Source: Panagrolaimus kolymaensis (Eukaryota > Nematoda > Chromadorea > Rhabditida > Panagrolaimidae). Taken from it: a stretch of 64,000 nucleotides of DNA. Both the position numbers and the translations under genes were made by a program. The notes beneath the pieces were generated by a model. It had not been told where the DNA came from. It saw nothing but the letters and a program-made list of their open reading frames with translations, and searched no databases. Of the stretch, positions 11,799 through 23,978 are shown in pieces (position 1 is the stretch's first letter; each line of letters begins with the position of its first letter). Where the stretch lies: assembly GCA_028622995.1 (NCBI GenBank), contig JAJQJQ010000009.1, positions 3,410,001 through 3,474,000 on the forward strand, read 5' to 3'.

Positions 11799-12170
11799 GA
11801 TTGGTTTATTATTTTTTACCCGTATTTTTTGGCTTTCAAGAATCAAACTTTTTCGAGCAAAAAATGAAAGAAAAATGTTGCAAAAAAATAATGTTTTTGT
11901 TTGACAATGAAAAAAAAATCGTCGCAGGACTTTTTTTGCTGTCAAAATGAAAAAAAAGTTTTTGTTCGTTGCTTCCTTTTTTTCGTCCATCATCTTTTCT
12001 TTTATTATTTTTGCCCTTCAAATTCGCTTACAAATTTTTTGCTTCAATTTTCTTTCCTCCATTTTTGATAATTTCTAATACTATTAATATTTCCACCAAG
12101 TTTTTGATCCAATATTTAAAACATTATATTGATTGCCGTTAACTTCCAGTAAAATTGCAAAAAACTATCC
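11799..12170. other. Divergent promoter region of mS37 and VPS26
   Basis: AT-rich and poly-T/poly-A rich. Open frames on the minus strand here are lysine/phenylalanine low-complexity and not credible, apart from a possible missing 5' end of mS37 just above 11798. Confidence 0.4.
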
Positions 12171-13668
12171 ATGGTTGTAAGTTAATTGATGTGTCACCAC
12201 TTTTTTGATTTGTTTATTTTTTTTTTCTTTACGGTTTCAGTCATTTTTTGGATTTGGTCAATCTGCGGATATTGCAATTCGTCTCAGCGATGAAAATACA
12301 CGAAAAAAAGCTTCCATTCGCAATGAAGATGGAAACATTGAAGAAATGTTTCTTTATTTTGATGGTGAACCAGTTTCCGGGGAGATTAGTATAACTTTGA
12401 AAAAAGCTAATCAAAAACTTGAGCATAATGGAATTCGAGTTGATTTTATTGGACAAATTGGTATATATTTTTTAATAGTTGTTGTTTTTTGCATTAGTAA
12501 AGAAGTAATAATTTTAGAAGCTTATTATGACCGAGGAAACACCTATGATTTTGTTTCACTTTCGAAGGAGCTTGCTCGACCGGGCGAAATCCTTGAAAAT
12601 AATACAAAATTTCCGTTTTATTTTGGAAACGTTTCCAAGTCTTTTGAATCGTATATTGGGTGCAATGTTAAACTAAGGTTTGCCAATGCTTTTTTTTTGA
12701 GATACCAATAAAATTAGATGAGTTTTAGATACTTTGTTCGAGTAACCATTAAACGTCGATTGACGGATATTGTTAAAGAACATGACATCCTCGTTCATAG
12801 TTTATCCACTTACCCAGATACTGATGTTAATTTAAAAATGGAAGTTGGAATTGAAGATTGTCTTCATATTGAATTTGAATATAATCGTTCAAGGTAAAAC
12901 TAAGATCTAAAACTGACATAACTTTTTACCGTAATTTTTTTTAGATATCATTTAAAAGATGTGATTGTTGGAAAAATATATTTTTTACTTGTTCGAATTA
13001 AAATTAAATATATGGAAATTGCAATTATTAAACGGGAATCAGTTGGAACCGGGTCAAATACATACAATGAAAATGAAACCATTGCTAAATATGAAATAAT
13101 GGATGGTGCCCCAGTTAAAGGTGAAACCATTCCCATTCGTTTGTTTCTTTCTGGGTATGATTTGGGTCCAACGATGAGAGAAATATGTAAACGCTTTTCT
13201 GTTCGATATTTTTTGAATCTTGTTTTAATTGATGAAGAAGATCGGCGATATTTTAAGCAACAAGAAATTACACTTTTCCGCAAAGCTGAACTCCCACTTC
13301 GAAATCATAATTTATCTGAACAACTTCGAGGTACAACAACAACATCAAATTCAGTTTCTGCTAATAATACCGCCGCAATCACGCCTGATATTCATGAACA
13401 ATCAGGCGATGGAGGAGACGATGAAGTTGGAGGAGAAGTAACTACTCCCGAAGATGACCCACCACAAGCTATTATTGACCAGCAAGAAGAAGAAATAATT
13501 TCTGCTCCTACCACTCCCGAAGAAGAAGAACAACCAGACGATGACGACGACGACAATGAAAAAGCAACTATTATTACAGTTGAAACAACAAAAAATACAA
13601 CTAATGTTGCTGAAAATGAATCTGCTGCTGAAGTTGATGCTTCTTCACCAGCAACAATTACAACCTAA
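12171..13668 (+). CDS. vps-26: Retromer subunit VPS26
   Basis: Five exons: 12171-12176, 12241-12460, 12518-12677, 12729-12893 and 12945-13668, together 424 aa. Exon 1 is only 6 nt (Met-Val), followed by a perfect GTAAGT donor. Exon 2 then starts SFFGFGQSADIAIRL, the conserved VPS26 N-terminus. Further hallmarks: GIRVDFIGQIEAYYDRG, DFVSLSKELARPGE, VGIEDCLHIEFEYN, YHLKDVIVGKIYFLLVRIKI, ETIAKYEIMDGAPVKGE, IPIRLFLSGYDLGPTM and RYFKQQEITLFRK. VPS26 is the arrestin-fold subunit of the retromer core that retrieves cargo from endosomes. The body ends near residue 330, as in other animals. It is followed here by about 100 residues of acidic Glu/Asp/Thr/Pro-rich tail, longer than usual. Confidence 0.96.
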
Positions 13669-14480
13669 TATAATATTTTTTTTATTACCTTCCTATTTAA
13701 AAAAAACTAATAAAAAATAATATATTATTTTTATATTTTACCACTTATTTTTTAATGTAATATACATTTTATTTGAATCTACTACTGTTATTTATCATTA
13801 TATTATTTTTAATACCGTAATTGGTAGTTGTTTTATTAAAAATGTTTATTTTTTGTTATCACTGTTTTTATATTACAATTCTGTTAAGTAAAATTTTTTA
13901 TAATTTTTTTTCTAAAAGGCTATACAAAAAAAAATTGGTTCGTTTTTTATCTATTTTTTGGGATGGGTATGATTCAAAAAAACCATTGCTTTGCTTCAAT
14001 ATTTTTTATGAAACAGTTATTATTAAAAGCCTCCCATTCAATGGTCCACGACCAAAAAAACGCTAAAAAAAGAATCAATATGTCAAACAGTGTTCGCCTT
14101 ATCAACAACCGAAAAACTGGAGTCAAGATGTTTTTACCTTGGCCGTCTTTGCTTATTTCCCAAATTAATGCTCGTGTCAGTCCGATTCGACAAAACCAAA
14201 TGGTTAAAAACGTGTGCGTTCATTTTTTGAAAAAGAGCTTTTTTCGCAGCAAAAAAAGCCCGTTTGTAAGGTGTTTTTCTGACAATGTTCTCTTTTTCAC
14301 TTACGTTTTTGTTGTTGAAAATAGAATCGATAAACTTTGTGCGTAAAGCGTTAGCTCAACGAAATAAAGGCTTGTTACCAATACTTACTTTAGCAATTAC
14401 CCGATACTTTGAGCTTTAAATGATAATATTATTTTTTTCGCTTTTTGTCCTTTTTTGATTTGTATATATTAATTTTCAGA
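13669..14480. other. Intergenic between VPS26 and the GH18 gene
   Basis: AT-rich spacer. Two overlapping open frames at 13821-14346 lack domains, start context and splice links, so they are not called. A 3' splice-acceptor-like TTTTCAG at 14473-14479 just before the next ATG may be a trans-splice site. Confidence 0.4.
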
Positions 14481-17400
14481 ATGCTGGTTCAAAAACAACA
14501 TCAAAATATCACGAGGTTTATACTTATTTTCTATCTCGCTTCGAAATTTTTTGCTTCCTCGCAAGATATTGCCGATGATACCGAAGAAACATGTTCAATT
14601 TTTTGTTTGTTACAGCCCAATCCAGTAGGTTTTTTTCGATAAAGAAATATAAGACCAAAAAATAATAGTTTTAATCTCTTTTTAGTACGTTCCGCTCGAT
14701 ATCGATTTTTATGAAAACATTTCCTGTAGCCATATTGTTTATGGTCCTTTATCTGTCGCTCAAGGAGATCTCATGACAGACTTTAGCCTAAAATTTCCAT
14801 CTATTTATGATACATATTCAGATAGTGGTCGAACAAATTTGGAAAAAATCCTTGATTTTAAAAATAAATTTAAACAACCTGTTCAAAAATTGTATTTTTT
14901 CATTTTGGCCAGCGATGATCTTGTCTTCTTGGAAAGCGAATATTCTCGAACTAAAATGGCGCAGAATATAATTGCATTAGTTAAAACTCATAATATGGAT
15001 GGTATAGTATTGCAGTGTGAAAGTTACAATACATGGGATAATGGAATTCTTGATTTTCATAAAATTTTGCGTGCTGAAGCCAAAAAAGTAAAACGAAAAA
15101 TGAATGTAAGTTCGATTTTATATTCTTCAATTTTTAAAGATTTTTAGAGGGTTCACGATGGTTTCATCGACTCATTTTTTTGAATGCGCGGTCCATTCGA
15201 TATCGAGCACCGCTTTTTTTCATCGAAAAATTAGAAAACAAACACGCTGCTGGATTTTCCAACGATAATCAATTCAAAAAAAGAGTTGCCTTCTTTTTCA
15301 AGAAACCATCGTGAGTTGAAGCGAATAAACTTTTCAAATTTTGCAACAATACTCGAAAACCCAGCATTTTTTTCTATTCTAATAAAAAGAATATATAAAA
15401 CTTTAATTTTGCTATATCAAAATCATATATTTGGAGAAAAGATAATAAATTAAATAATTTATTATTATTTCTAGGTTATTTTGACTCTAATATCTCATCA
15501 AATCGACAAAGCTCATCGTGTATTGCCTCTTGTTTTACCTTTAATTGACGCATTCTATTTAATCCATGATAATGATTTTTTTACTTCAAATACTGCTATT
15601 ACTGTTGATCCACTTTATATTTCAAGTTCTTCCAATGTCAATGAAAAGGATTCTATTGAAAAAAATGCTGGTAATCTCTTGTAAAACTATTATGTTCTTT
15701 ACGAGTGTTTTTTTAGCTACTTTAATGTTATATGGCGTGCCAGAAAACAAGATAATAATTGGACTTTCAACATGGTCACGATCCTATCGAATTTTCGACG
15801 AACAAAATATAAAACATGGTGGAAAAGTTATGGGGGTAGGCCCACCTGGAAAACGTACTCATCGAAAAAATGGAAAATTAGCATTTTTTGAATTATGTAA
15901 ACTTGCTGATGAAAGTACTCTTTATTATGATCATTTAACTGAAACGGTTTCATTCACAAATTCCAAAATCTGGTTTTCGGCAATTTTGCCAGATCATATT
16001 TCGTTTAAAAATAAAGTAAATTGGATAGGAGAGCAAAAGTTCAAAGGCATTGGCTTTAGTCTCACACCTGATGACAAATATAACTTATGTGGCAAAGGGC
16101 ATTTTCCTCTCCATAAAACAGTTATGGAAGAATTTGTATGCAAAAGAAAAGAAAAAGGAGGTGAAAGATTTCTATCTCAATCTTGTAATCGCATGTGCTC
16201 TTACACCCCCCGCAGTGGATTTGAGCTAAATTATGTCTTTTTTGATACAACATGGTGTTCCCACATCTTTCTTCGCAGTGCTAATTTAATTGTGAGTTTA
16301 AATTATTTTATCATTTCATTTATGCAAAGTCTTAACCGGATTTTTTTGATTGCGAAGCTAGCTAATTTATCGGATAAGTTTTTATTTAAATGCCGTAAAC
16401 CTGGAATAATGGCGAATTTTTCACTCCTTTACCGTCTCGTCATTTTCGACTCCAATCTCGGGATGGGATTTTCGGGACTAAAAGTGAATATTTACAAAAT
16501 TTTCAAAAAAAAAAATTCACTTTAAGACGCATTCTCTGTAATTTTTTGACAAAACCGTGAGATGAGGTCACAAAAAATTTTTTTTTCTTATCCGAGTCAC
16601 TACTAGGGTAATCAGGGGTGGAGAATCCGAAAAAAATGGTTACTGATATCGTTTCATAGCCACATATGCGTATAAGTCCAAAAAACTGTTTTTAAAAGCA
16701 CCCGATTAAGCGGTCTAGGAAATTTTTTTTATTTCCTTAACTCCGATATTGTTTATCATTGCGAATATTCTCAAGTAATCTTAAATTAATAGGAAATAGC
16801 AATATATGGCACATACACTCAAATATTGCTGGACTTTTGTGGGCTGAACTAATCATGTTGCTAAAAAAATTGCAAATTTTCAATATTTTTTCCAGTCTTA
16901 TATCACTTTTTTGACCAGTCAGTGGGATGTTTTTGACGATTCTTATTCCCTACATAGTACTACGTCGTGTGGCTATAACCGTTTTGATCCACACGGTAGC
17001 TACAAAATATGGCATGGCCTCAAAGATGCATAACCTTAATTTACCATATATCGAATGTTATAAGGAAACTTATTGAATTCGATTAGTTTTTGAAAAATTG
17101 GAGTCAGAAACAATTAAAACAGACAAAATAAAAATTTTGGATAACAATACAATCATTTTTCTAGCTTATGAATACGGAAATATGAACCATTAATGGTATA
17201 TCGGGTGTATTTGGTGTCACAAAAAAATCAAAATCTCCAAAATCCACATTTTTTGCTTAGAATCATTCACTCACAGAAAAAAAGTACCTTTATCATCCAA
17301 AAACTTGGACAATATTGGCTTTTAGCATGACAACCGCCAAGAAGAAGTTCTCATTCAAATTTGGACTATATCGTCCTCTTAGAAGTTTTAAATATCTAAT

Positions 17401-20400
17401 AACTTGGACAAAATTTAAAAATTTTGGACAAAAAAAAAATTTAGTTTGCGACCGCCAATACATTTTTATTATAATTATTTTCCAAATCAAAGATTTGAAT
17501 ATCCAAAAATTTTATGCTTTTATTGAAGCTTTCGGTCAAGCAATAAATTAGCCAGCCGATACCGAAGCATAACCATCAGTCATGGTACTTTCCCTTGTCT
17601 ACCAACACCCTCCAGTTAATAAAAAATTGACGGAAGAATGCAGGCACAATAAAAAGTCAAACTATTGATCGTCATGCGCGCCATCTTAGAAATAACGAAA
17701 TCGGTTTACGCATGAAGCAACCAAAACTTGAACCTTTCTGCATACGCTTAAATGAAGAAATGGTGAATTGAAATAGGCCTCCAGAAAACCAAAGAAAAAG
17801 TTTTGTCTAATTTTATTTGGACCACTTTGTCTAATAAGATAGTCACTATGACTTGTCCATCAAAAATTGATAATATGTACACCAAAAAGACGAAAACAAC
17901 TTTTAAAGTCGCAAAAAATGTGGTCCATCAATTTCCGAAAAAAAAGTGGACTGTTTTTCTGTGAGTGTTTTTTCAACACTAATTTTGGGTCGTAGAAACC
18001 GAATTTGATAACAGTTTTTGTATTTCAGCTGTTTAAAAAAAAGTTTTTGAGGTACTAAAAATTTGCATATTTTAAAAATTCATAACTCAAAATCTAGTTA
18101 GACATGAAGGCAGACTGTTATCAAATTCGGTTTCTACGACCCAAAATTAGTGTAAAAAAAATTATTCTAAGCAAAAAATGTGGATTTTGGAGATTTTGAT
18201 TTTTTTGTGACACAAAATACACCCGATATACCATTAATGGTTCATATTTCCGTATTCATAAGCTAGAAAAATGATTGTATTGTTATCCAAAATTTTTATT
18301 TTGTCTGTTTTAATTGTTTCTGACTCCAATTTTTCAAAAACTAATCGAATTCAATAAGTTTCCTTATAACATTCGATATATGGTAAATTAAGGTTATGCA
18401 TCTTTGAGGCCATGCCATATTTTGTAGCTACCGTGTGGATCAAAACGGTTATAGCCACACGACGTAGTACTATGTAGGGAATAAGAATCGTCAAAAACAT
18501 CCCACTGACTGGTCAAAAAAGTGATATAAGACTGGAAAAAATATTGAAAATTTGCAATTTTTTTAGCAACATGATTAGTTCAGCCCACAAAAGTCCAGCA
18601 ATATTTGAGTGTATGTGCCATATATTGCTATTTCCTATTAATTTAAGATTACTTGAGAATATTCGCAATGATAAACAATATCGGAGTTAAGGAAATAAAA
18701 AAAATTTCCTAGACCGCTTAATCGGGTGCTTTTAAAAACAGTTTTTTGGACTTATACGCATATGTGGCTATGAAACGATATCAGTAACCATTTTTTTCGG
18801 ATTCTCCACCCCTGATTACCCTAGTAGTGACTCGGATAAGAAAAAAAAAATTTTTTGTGACCTCGACTTCAAAAAATTACAGAAAATGCGTCTTAAGCTA
18901 TTTTTTAATACAAAGACAACAAAACAAGTGTTTTTTTGGTTTTTATTAGTTAGCTATAAATTTTCGTAAAAAAGTTTTTAATTTTTAATCACGGGACCAA
19001 ATTTTTTCGTTCCGTCCTGTCCCATTTCTATCCTTAAATGCCCGTTTAAAAAAATGCTTCCAAACACCACCTCTAGTTTCAAGTCATAATTAAAATTTCT
19101 TTTGACATTTATAAAAATGGAAATTAAACCACGGTAAAAAGCATTATCATCCAAGAAAATTTTTTATATAGCCCACAACTTTTTTTTATCTTTTTAACTT
19201 TATACGAAAACTTTGTATTGCTAGTGTTTTCATTATTAAATTATTTAAAAATCTATTTTAAGCCACCACATGGAATAAAAATAAATAATTTTATTAAAGA
19301 AAGTATTACCCAAATTAAAGAATGGCGTGAAGGAAGCGATAAACCTAAATTGATTCTTTCATTGGGCGATTCCCAAAGCAATGAAATATGGAGATCCATA
19401 ATTGGTAATACAAAACGTCGAAACCTTTTTGTAAAAAATATTAAAATGGTAAATCCCATTATCTTTTTCCTTAATTAAATTACTTAAATTTAAGTTTGTT
19501 GATGAAAATGAATTAGATGGGATAAATATTGCATGGACTAAATCAAATCCTGAAACTGCAAATGATTTCCATAATCTTGCCCTTTTTATGTCAGATCTTC
19601 GTACTCTCCTTTCAAGCAAACAACTTATTTTTTCTGTTACACCGCAATTTACTCTTAATTCGCATTTTCATGCTCACAACATCAATAAATTAATAGATTT
19701 TTTTGTAATTGAATCATACAAATTTTCTGGTCCCAACAACCTTTTTGCATCTCATCATTCTCCTCTTTTCGCCAGCTCAACCGTCCTTCCCGATAACAGA
19801 ATGACAATAGTAAGTAAAAATTGAAAGTGAATTACATTCCTTCTTTTGAAAATGCAAGTCAAAGTTATTTTAATCTTTGTTATTAAAATAATATTGATTA
19901 TTTAGGAAGGAATATCCTTTGATTGGGTAAGTCGTGGTATTAGCTACGAAAAGATTATTATTGGAGTCACAGCTGAAGGGATGGGAACATATTTTGTTGA
20001 TATTGCAACCGAAAATAGTAATGCAAATATGATAAATCCGTTTCAAACTACCATAAAAATTGGAAACTTTCCAGCACTCTCCCAATCGGAGGTAAGTTTA
20101 ATTTTCATTAAAAAATGTTAATGTGTCAAAAAAACAAAAAAGTGCTACTACGATATTTCGAAAAATTTGTTCTTTCGCATTGTTTATGGAAATTTTTGTG
20201 TTAAATTACCGACTCTACCGAAAAAAGTCGATAAATTCAAAAATTATCGGGAAAAAATTGCTTTCGGTCAAAGACGCTTGATCATGCCTTTTGGCCGATC
20301 CAAAAATCATAACATCTTTAATAAATCATTAAAAAATAAAATTTTTATGCTTTTTCCCGTCTTGAAACAGCTTATTTATTCTGGCACTTTTGCTGTTTTC

Positions 20401-23400
20401 CCACCCCATTTTGTTTTATTTTTTGATTTTTCAAAATTATTCATTCAGTGAAGGAATAAAATGCAAGAAAAAATGAAATTTGCGTAAATTTTACCAAATA
20501 AGTTTATTCTTCGAAATTTAATGAATTTTAAAAAATAGAAGATCTGCTTCCTTTTTACAGTCATATATCATTTATTACCACAGATCCAAGCTTATTTACC
20601 GACTAAAATAAGGATAATTGATAGATTCCAGCTCTTTTTAAAAGCTGATTTTTGGTGTAGGAAAAGGGAAACAGAAGGAAACATGATCAGTTGGTATATG
20701 GGTCGGAAAATGTCCGTTGGAAAGTCGGTAATGACCGACCTTTCGGTCGATAATTTAGCACTAAGGGAAAACCCATTAATTCATATATTCCTTTTTTCAG
20801 TATCATTTTTTTAGATTTGTGAAATTACAAAAGACCATAACACAAAGGTTAATTATGTCGATATTCTTGGAGTCCCATATCTCACAAAGGACAATCGCTT
20901 TGTGTACTATGACGATGAAAACTCAATCAGATTGAAAGTAAGCCTTGCGAATCCTCAATTTATCATATTTTCATATTATTTTAGACAATCTGGATGTCAA
21001 TGAATAATTTTGGCGGAATTTTACTAAATTCGATTGAAATGGATAACATTAGAGGAACTTGTCCTAAATGGAGACCATTCCCTTTACTTCGAACTATCAT
21101 GAAGTCACAAGTTTGTAAATATTGTGATACCAAAGAATTTGTTGAAAGAAGAAAAAAAGGAAAATGCAATCGGGATTTCCATATCTCTTGTACATATAAA
21201 CTTTCCCCTGAAAGTACTTTAAAGATCAATCAAATTCCATTTAAAATGTGTAGCGAGATAATTGTGGAAGATGCAGTATTAAACTCAAATAAAGAAATTG
21301 TTTTTCCTAATAAAGCTTTTGAAGAACTTTTGCCTGATCTCGTTAAAGTTAGTGCTGAAAATGGAAACCGGCCTGTAATTATTAAAGTTGAATGCAAAAT
21401 GGAAACTGGAGAATTTACTCACATTATGAGTAAGTAAAAAAGTTTGTTTAAAAAATAAAGAGCTTTGAACTATTGTAATGATAGAAAAAAAAATTGTTTA
21501 AGGTTATATTTCAACAAAAAAACTTGTGAAAGTAATTTTTGTAAATACTTAAAGGGAGTGTACCAGCAAAATTGCAGCGGGTGTTCCTAGCCCGAAAGAT
21601 TTTCATTGTCTCAAAGTCCTTCAAACAGTTACAAAAAATTTGAAGCTCTTTGTAAGCTTTTGAGACAGTGAAAAAACTTTCGGGTTAGGAACACCCGCTG
21701 TAACGAAAACTCTGTTATCTGGTACACTCCCTTTAAAGGGCGAGTCCCACCTGACAGAAATTTAGAAGTTTTACCTACAAGCGCGAAATCACCATTTTTC
21801 TTTGTCATAAGCCATTTTCAAAAACTTTCGAAATTTTTTTGATTTATCGAAAGATTTCGAAACTGGCTTTGACAAAGAAAAATGGTGATTTCGCGCTAGG
21901 AGGTAAAACTTGAAAATTTCTGTCAGGTGGGACTCGCCCTTTAAAATAAATTATGAGACCATAGGAGAGAAATCAGGAACTTTTTAAAAAGTAGTACAAA
22001 ACTAGAACCTGAAATCCTCGAGCAACTCAAAAATTTGCATGTTTCAAAATCTTTGTTCTTTTGTTATTAGGCGACGTAACTGGGAAATTAATTGCGGCAA
22101 AACTTTTTTGTTTTTGCATGAGACATCAAGCAAGCGTTATTCTATTTTTCTCTTAAAAATATTTTTTAACGCATTTTACATAGATGAAAAAAAAAAGGAA
22201 AAACTCATGTTTCACTAATTTTTTATGCGGTGAATTTTGATGCGTCCAATAGTCAAATATGTCGTTGACAGACAGAGCCTTTCCTACCAATATTATGGTT
22301 TTACGTTTCTAATGAATTTTAAAAGTTTTTAACATCTTGATAATATAACTTTCTTTAGTGCACGAACGCTCGGTATTAATTAATCAAATATATGAAAGTA
22401 TTAAAAACCATCAAATCGGTGGAATCGAACTTCTTTGTGATCATCTTATCTCTCTCGAAAGCAGAGATCATTTTGGAAGCTTTCTCCAAGAAATGATGGC
22501 AAAATTGCTTCAAGAGAGTGGAGATAAATGCCCAGTAACTTTCGCTTTACGCCTACCTTCATTAAAACAAAATCTTGAAACAAATTACAACATAAAGATT
22601 TTAAATTTATTGGATCGAATTATAATGGAACTTCCACCATTAAACGGTGGAGCTCATTTGGTTTCACAACTTTTTGCTGAAAAAGAATTTTCGATAGTAA
22701 GTTTAAAGTTTTTCTTGAAACTGACTGGACTCCCATAGATGTGATGTCGTCAACCATAACATAATTTGAAGAAAAAAAAATTGACTGCTGCTGTAAAAAA
22801 ACCAAACAATTATAAATTGGGAAAATACGTATTTGCCTACATAAAAGATTTGATAAAATGGGACAAATATGAGCCGCTAAACACTTTATTTTTAATCTTT
22901 TCATTTTTTCCCGTTTTCTAGACAGAGCTATCAAACCACATCGGGTAAATTCGTCGCTAATCGCTGAAGCGACGCGTTTTTCATTTACGCTGTAACGACG
23001 CGAAGCGAAAAAATTAAAAAAGAAAAACGCTCCAGCGACTTCAGAGATATGGGTCGCTGTTTAAAAACGCGACACTCGATCACCTCAGCGAAGCTATGAA
23101 CATCCGCGACTTCAGCGAACCGCTATTTCTCGCTAAAAAGTTTTCCAGTGACGTTAACGAAAGACAGCGATTTGATTGTCCTGTTTTTAGAACACACTAC
23201 AATAAAAATATAAACCATTCAAACCATGGGTTTTTTGTGAGGAATATTTGAAGTAAAAATAAAACAAATTATCCCAATTTGACGCAGAATGGTTTAATCA
23301 TATTTTCTCTTATTTTTTATTAGTTTCATAAACAATAATAATGCGCCACCTCTGTTTCTTTTCCTTCAAAAGCGGCGATTTTTTTCTGTTATTGCCTTCC

Positions 23401-23978
23401 AGGCATATTCATTGAACAACGAACGATCTACAGTAATTTTCGTGGTAAGAACGTCCAAAATAACACGGAAAAAATGCATTTGCCTTAAAGGCAATAACGG
23501 AAAAAAAATCGCCGATTGAAACAGTGGTGCGCGTAACGCTAGAAGACTTTTCAAAATACTGAAAATCTCTAAATTTAAGGATTCCACCACACAATCATGG
23601 ATTGAACAAGGAGTTTCCCGTGAATTATTGCTTTTTTACATTTCGGCATATGTAATTGTGCAACACGGAGCACCTGGACAAACAAGCTTTACCCAAATTT
23701 TTGATCAGTCAGAAGTATGCACAAAGGATTTCACAGACGCCACTATGATTAAAACTTTATATTCTTATGTAGCTGCTTCTTCTGTTGGATCCGCGAATCA
23801 ACGATTTTATTACGAAACTCAAATTACATCAACTTTTAAAACAAAATATTCTGTTAGAGAAGGCTTTGCAGGAATTGGCTTAGCAGCGATTAATGATGAT
23901 GACTTTGAAAATGTTTGTAGAGAAGGGGTTTTCCCGCTTCTTAATTCTATTTACCGCAATATTTGTAATAGCTTTTAG
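14481..23978 (+). CDS. Secreted or anchored protein with three degenerate GH18 chitinase-like modules
   Basis: Eleven exons: 14481-14624, 14686-15105, 15475-15670, 15717-16291, 19263-19448, 19495-19809, 19906-20091, 20815-20937, 20985-21429, 22359-22696 and 23580-23978. All junctions keep phase, giving about 1108 aa. An N-terminal hydrophobic segment (RFILIFYLASKFFASS) is a signal peptide or anchor. Module 1 (about 50-430) has CSHIVYGPLS, the active-site equivalent MDGIVLQCE, and YGVPENKIIIGLSTWSRSYRI. Module 2 (about 440-830) has CSHIFLRSANL, LDGINIAWT and WVSRGISYEKIIIGVTAEGMGTYF. Module 3 (about 850-1108) has IGGIELLCD and WIEQGVSRELLLFYISAY. The chitinase signature DGxDxDxE is broken in all three, so a binding rather than hydrolytic role is inferred. 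The SL-like acceptor TTTTCAG precedes the ATG by one base. Introns hold several mobile elements. Confidence 0.8.
15153..15314. repeat. Short inverted-repeat element in GH18 intron 2
   Basis: A perfect 13 bp inverted repeat (TCACGATGGTTTC at the left, GAAACCATCGTGA at the right) bounds about 160 bp inside the second intron. No clear target duplication was seen. It may be a small MITE remnant. Confidence 0.45.
16522..18896. mobile_element. Foldback DNA element, TTAA-flanked, about 2.37 kb, in GH18 intron 4
   Basis: The element begins TTAA-GACGCATT at 16522 and ends AATGCGTC-TTAA at 18896. The left arm (16526-17267 continuing at 17968-18023) and the right arm (18112-18892) are nearly perfect reverse complements of about 785-800 bp, separated by a spacer of only about 90 bp. 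Matching landmarks include ACTAGGGTAATCAGGGGTGG (left) against CCACCCCTGATTACCCTAGT (right), and the ACGACGTAGTACTATG region. The left arm is interrupted by another element at 17268-17967. No transposase is encoded. TTAA duplication suggests piggyBac-type mobilisation (inference). It sits in a 2.97 kb intron whose splice sites (16292 donor, 19262 acceptor) remain intact. Confidence 0.85.
17268..17967. mobile_element. 700 bp element nested in the foldback's left arm
   Basis: It is bounded by CACTCACAGAAAAA at the left and TTTTTCTGTGAGTG at the right. Comparison with the uninterrupted right arm shows the sequence on either side (CTTAGAAT and CACTAATTTTGGGTCG) is contiguous there, which proves an insertion after the palindrome formed. 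The target duplication is short or unclear within a T run. Inside are only short open frames on both strands, none recognisable. The superfamily is not assigned. Confidence 0.7.
21549..21736. mobile_element. TTAA MITE A in GH18 intron 9
   Basis: TTAA-AGGGAGTGTACCAG at the left mirrors CTGGTACACTCCCT-TTAA at the right. The inverted repeats extend inward through the motif GCGGGTGTTCCTAGCCCGAAAG and its mirror, leaving a small loop. The body is 180 bp (21553-21732). Its right TTAA is shared with MITE B. Confidence 0.85.
21733..21944. mobile_element. TTAA MITE B in GH18 intron 9
   Basis: TTAA-AGGGCGAGTCCCACCTGAC mirrors GTCAGGTGGGACTCGCCCT-TTAA. Inner arms contain GCGCGAAATCACCATTTTTC and its reverse complement. 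The body is 204 bp (21737-21940). It belongs to the same family as the element at 53337-53591, sharing GAGTCCCACCTGAC and the CGCGAAA/TTTGTCA inner block. Confidence 0.85.
23370..23513. repeat. Imperfect inverted repeat in GH18 intron 10
   Basis: GGCGATTTTTTTCTGTTATT near 23373 is mirrored by AATAACGGAAAAAAAATCGCC near 23490-23512. It forms a hairpin of about 140 bp just upstream of the last exon. The same intron also has a CG-rich patch of GCTGAAGCGACGCG-like repeats at about 22940-23160. Confidence 0.45.

Noticed and set aside
13821..14346. Overlapping plus-strand frames between VPS26 and the GH18 gene
   Set aside because: Low-complexity, no splice-linked partners and no family resemblance.
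17293..17551. Overlapping short frames in the nested 700 bp element
   Set aside because: Short, antiparallel and without recognisable motifs; probably non-coding MITE sequence.
20167..20451. 94-codon frame inside GH18 intron 7
   Set aside because: Lies between clear donor (20092) and acceptor (20814) sites and does not continue any GH18 motif.
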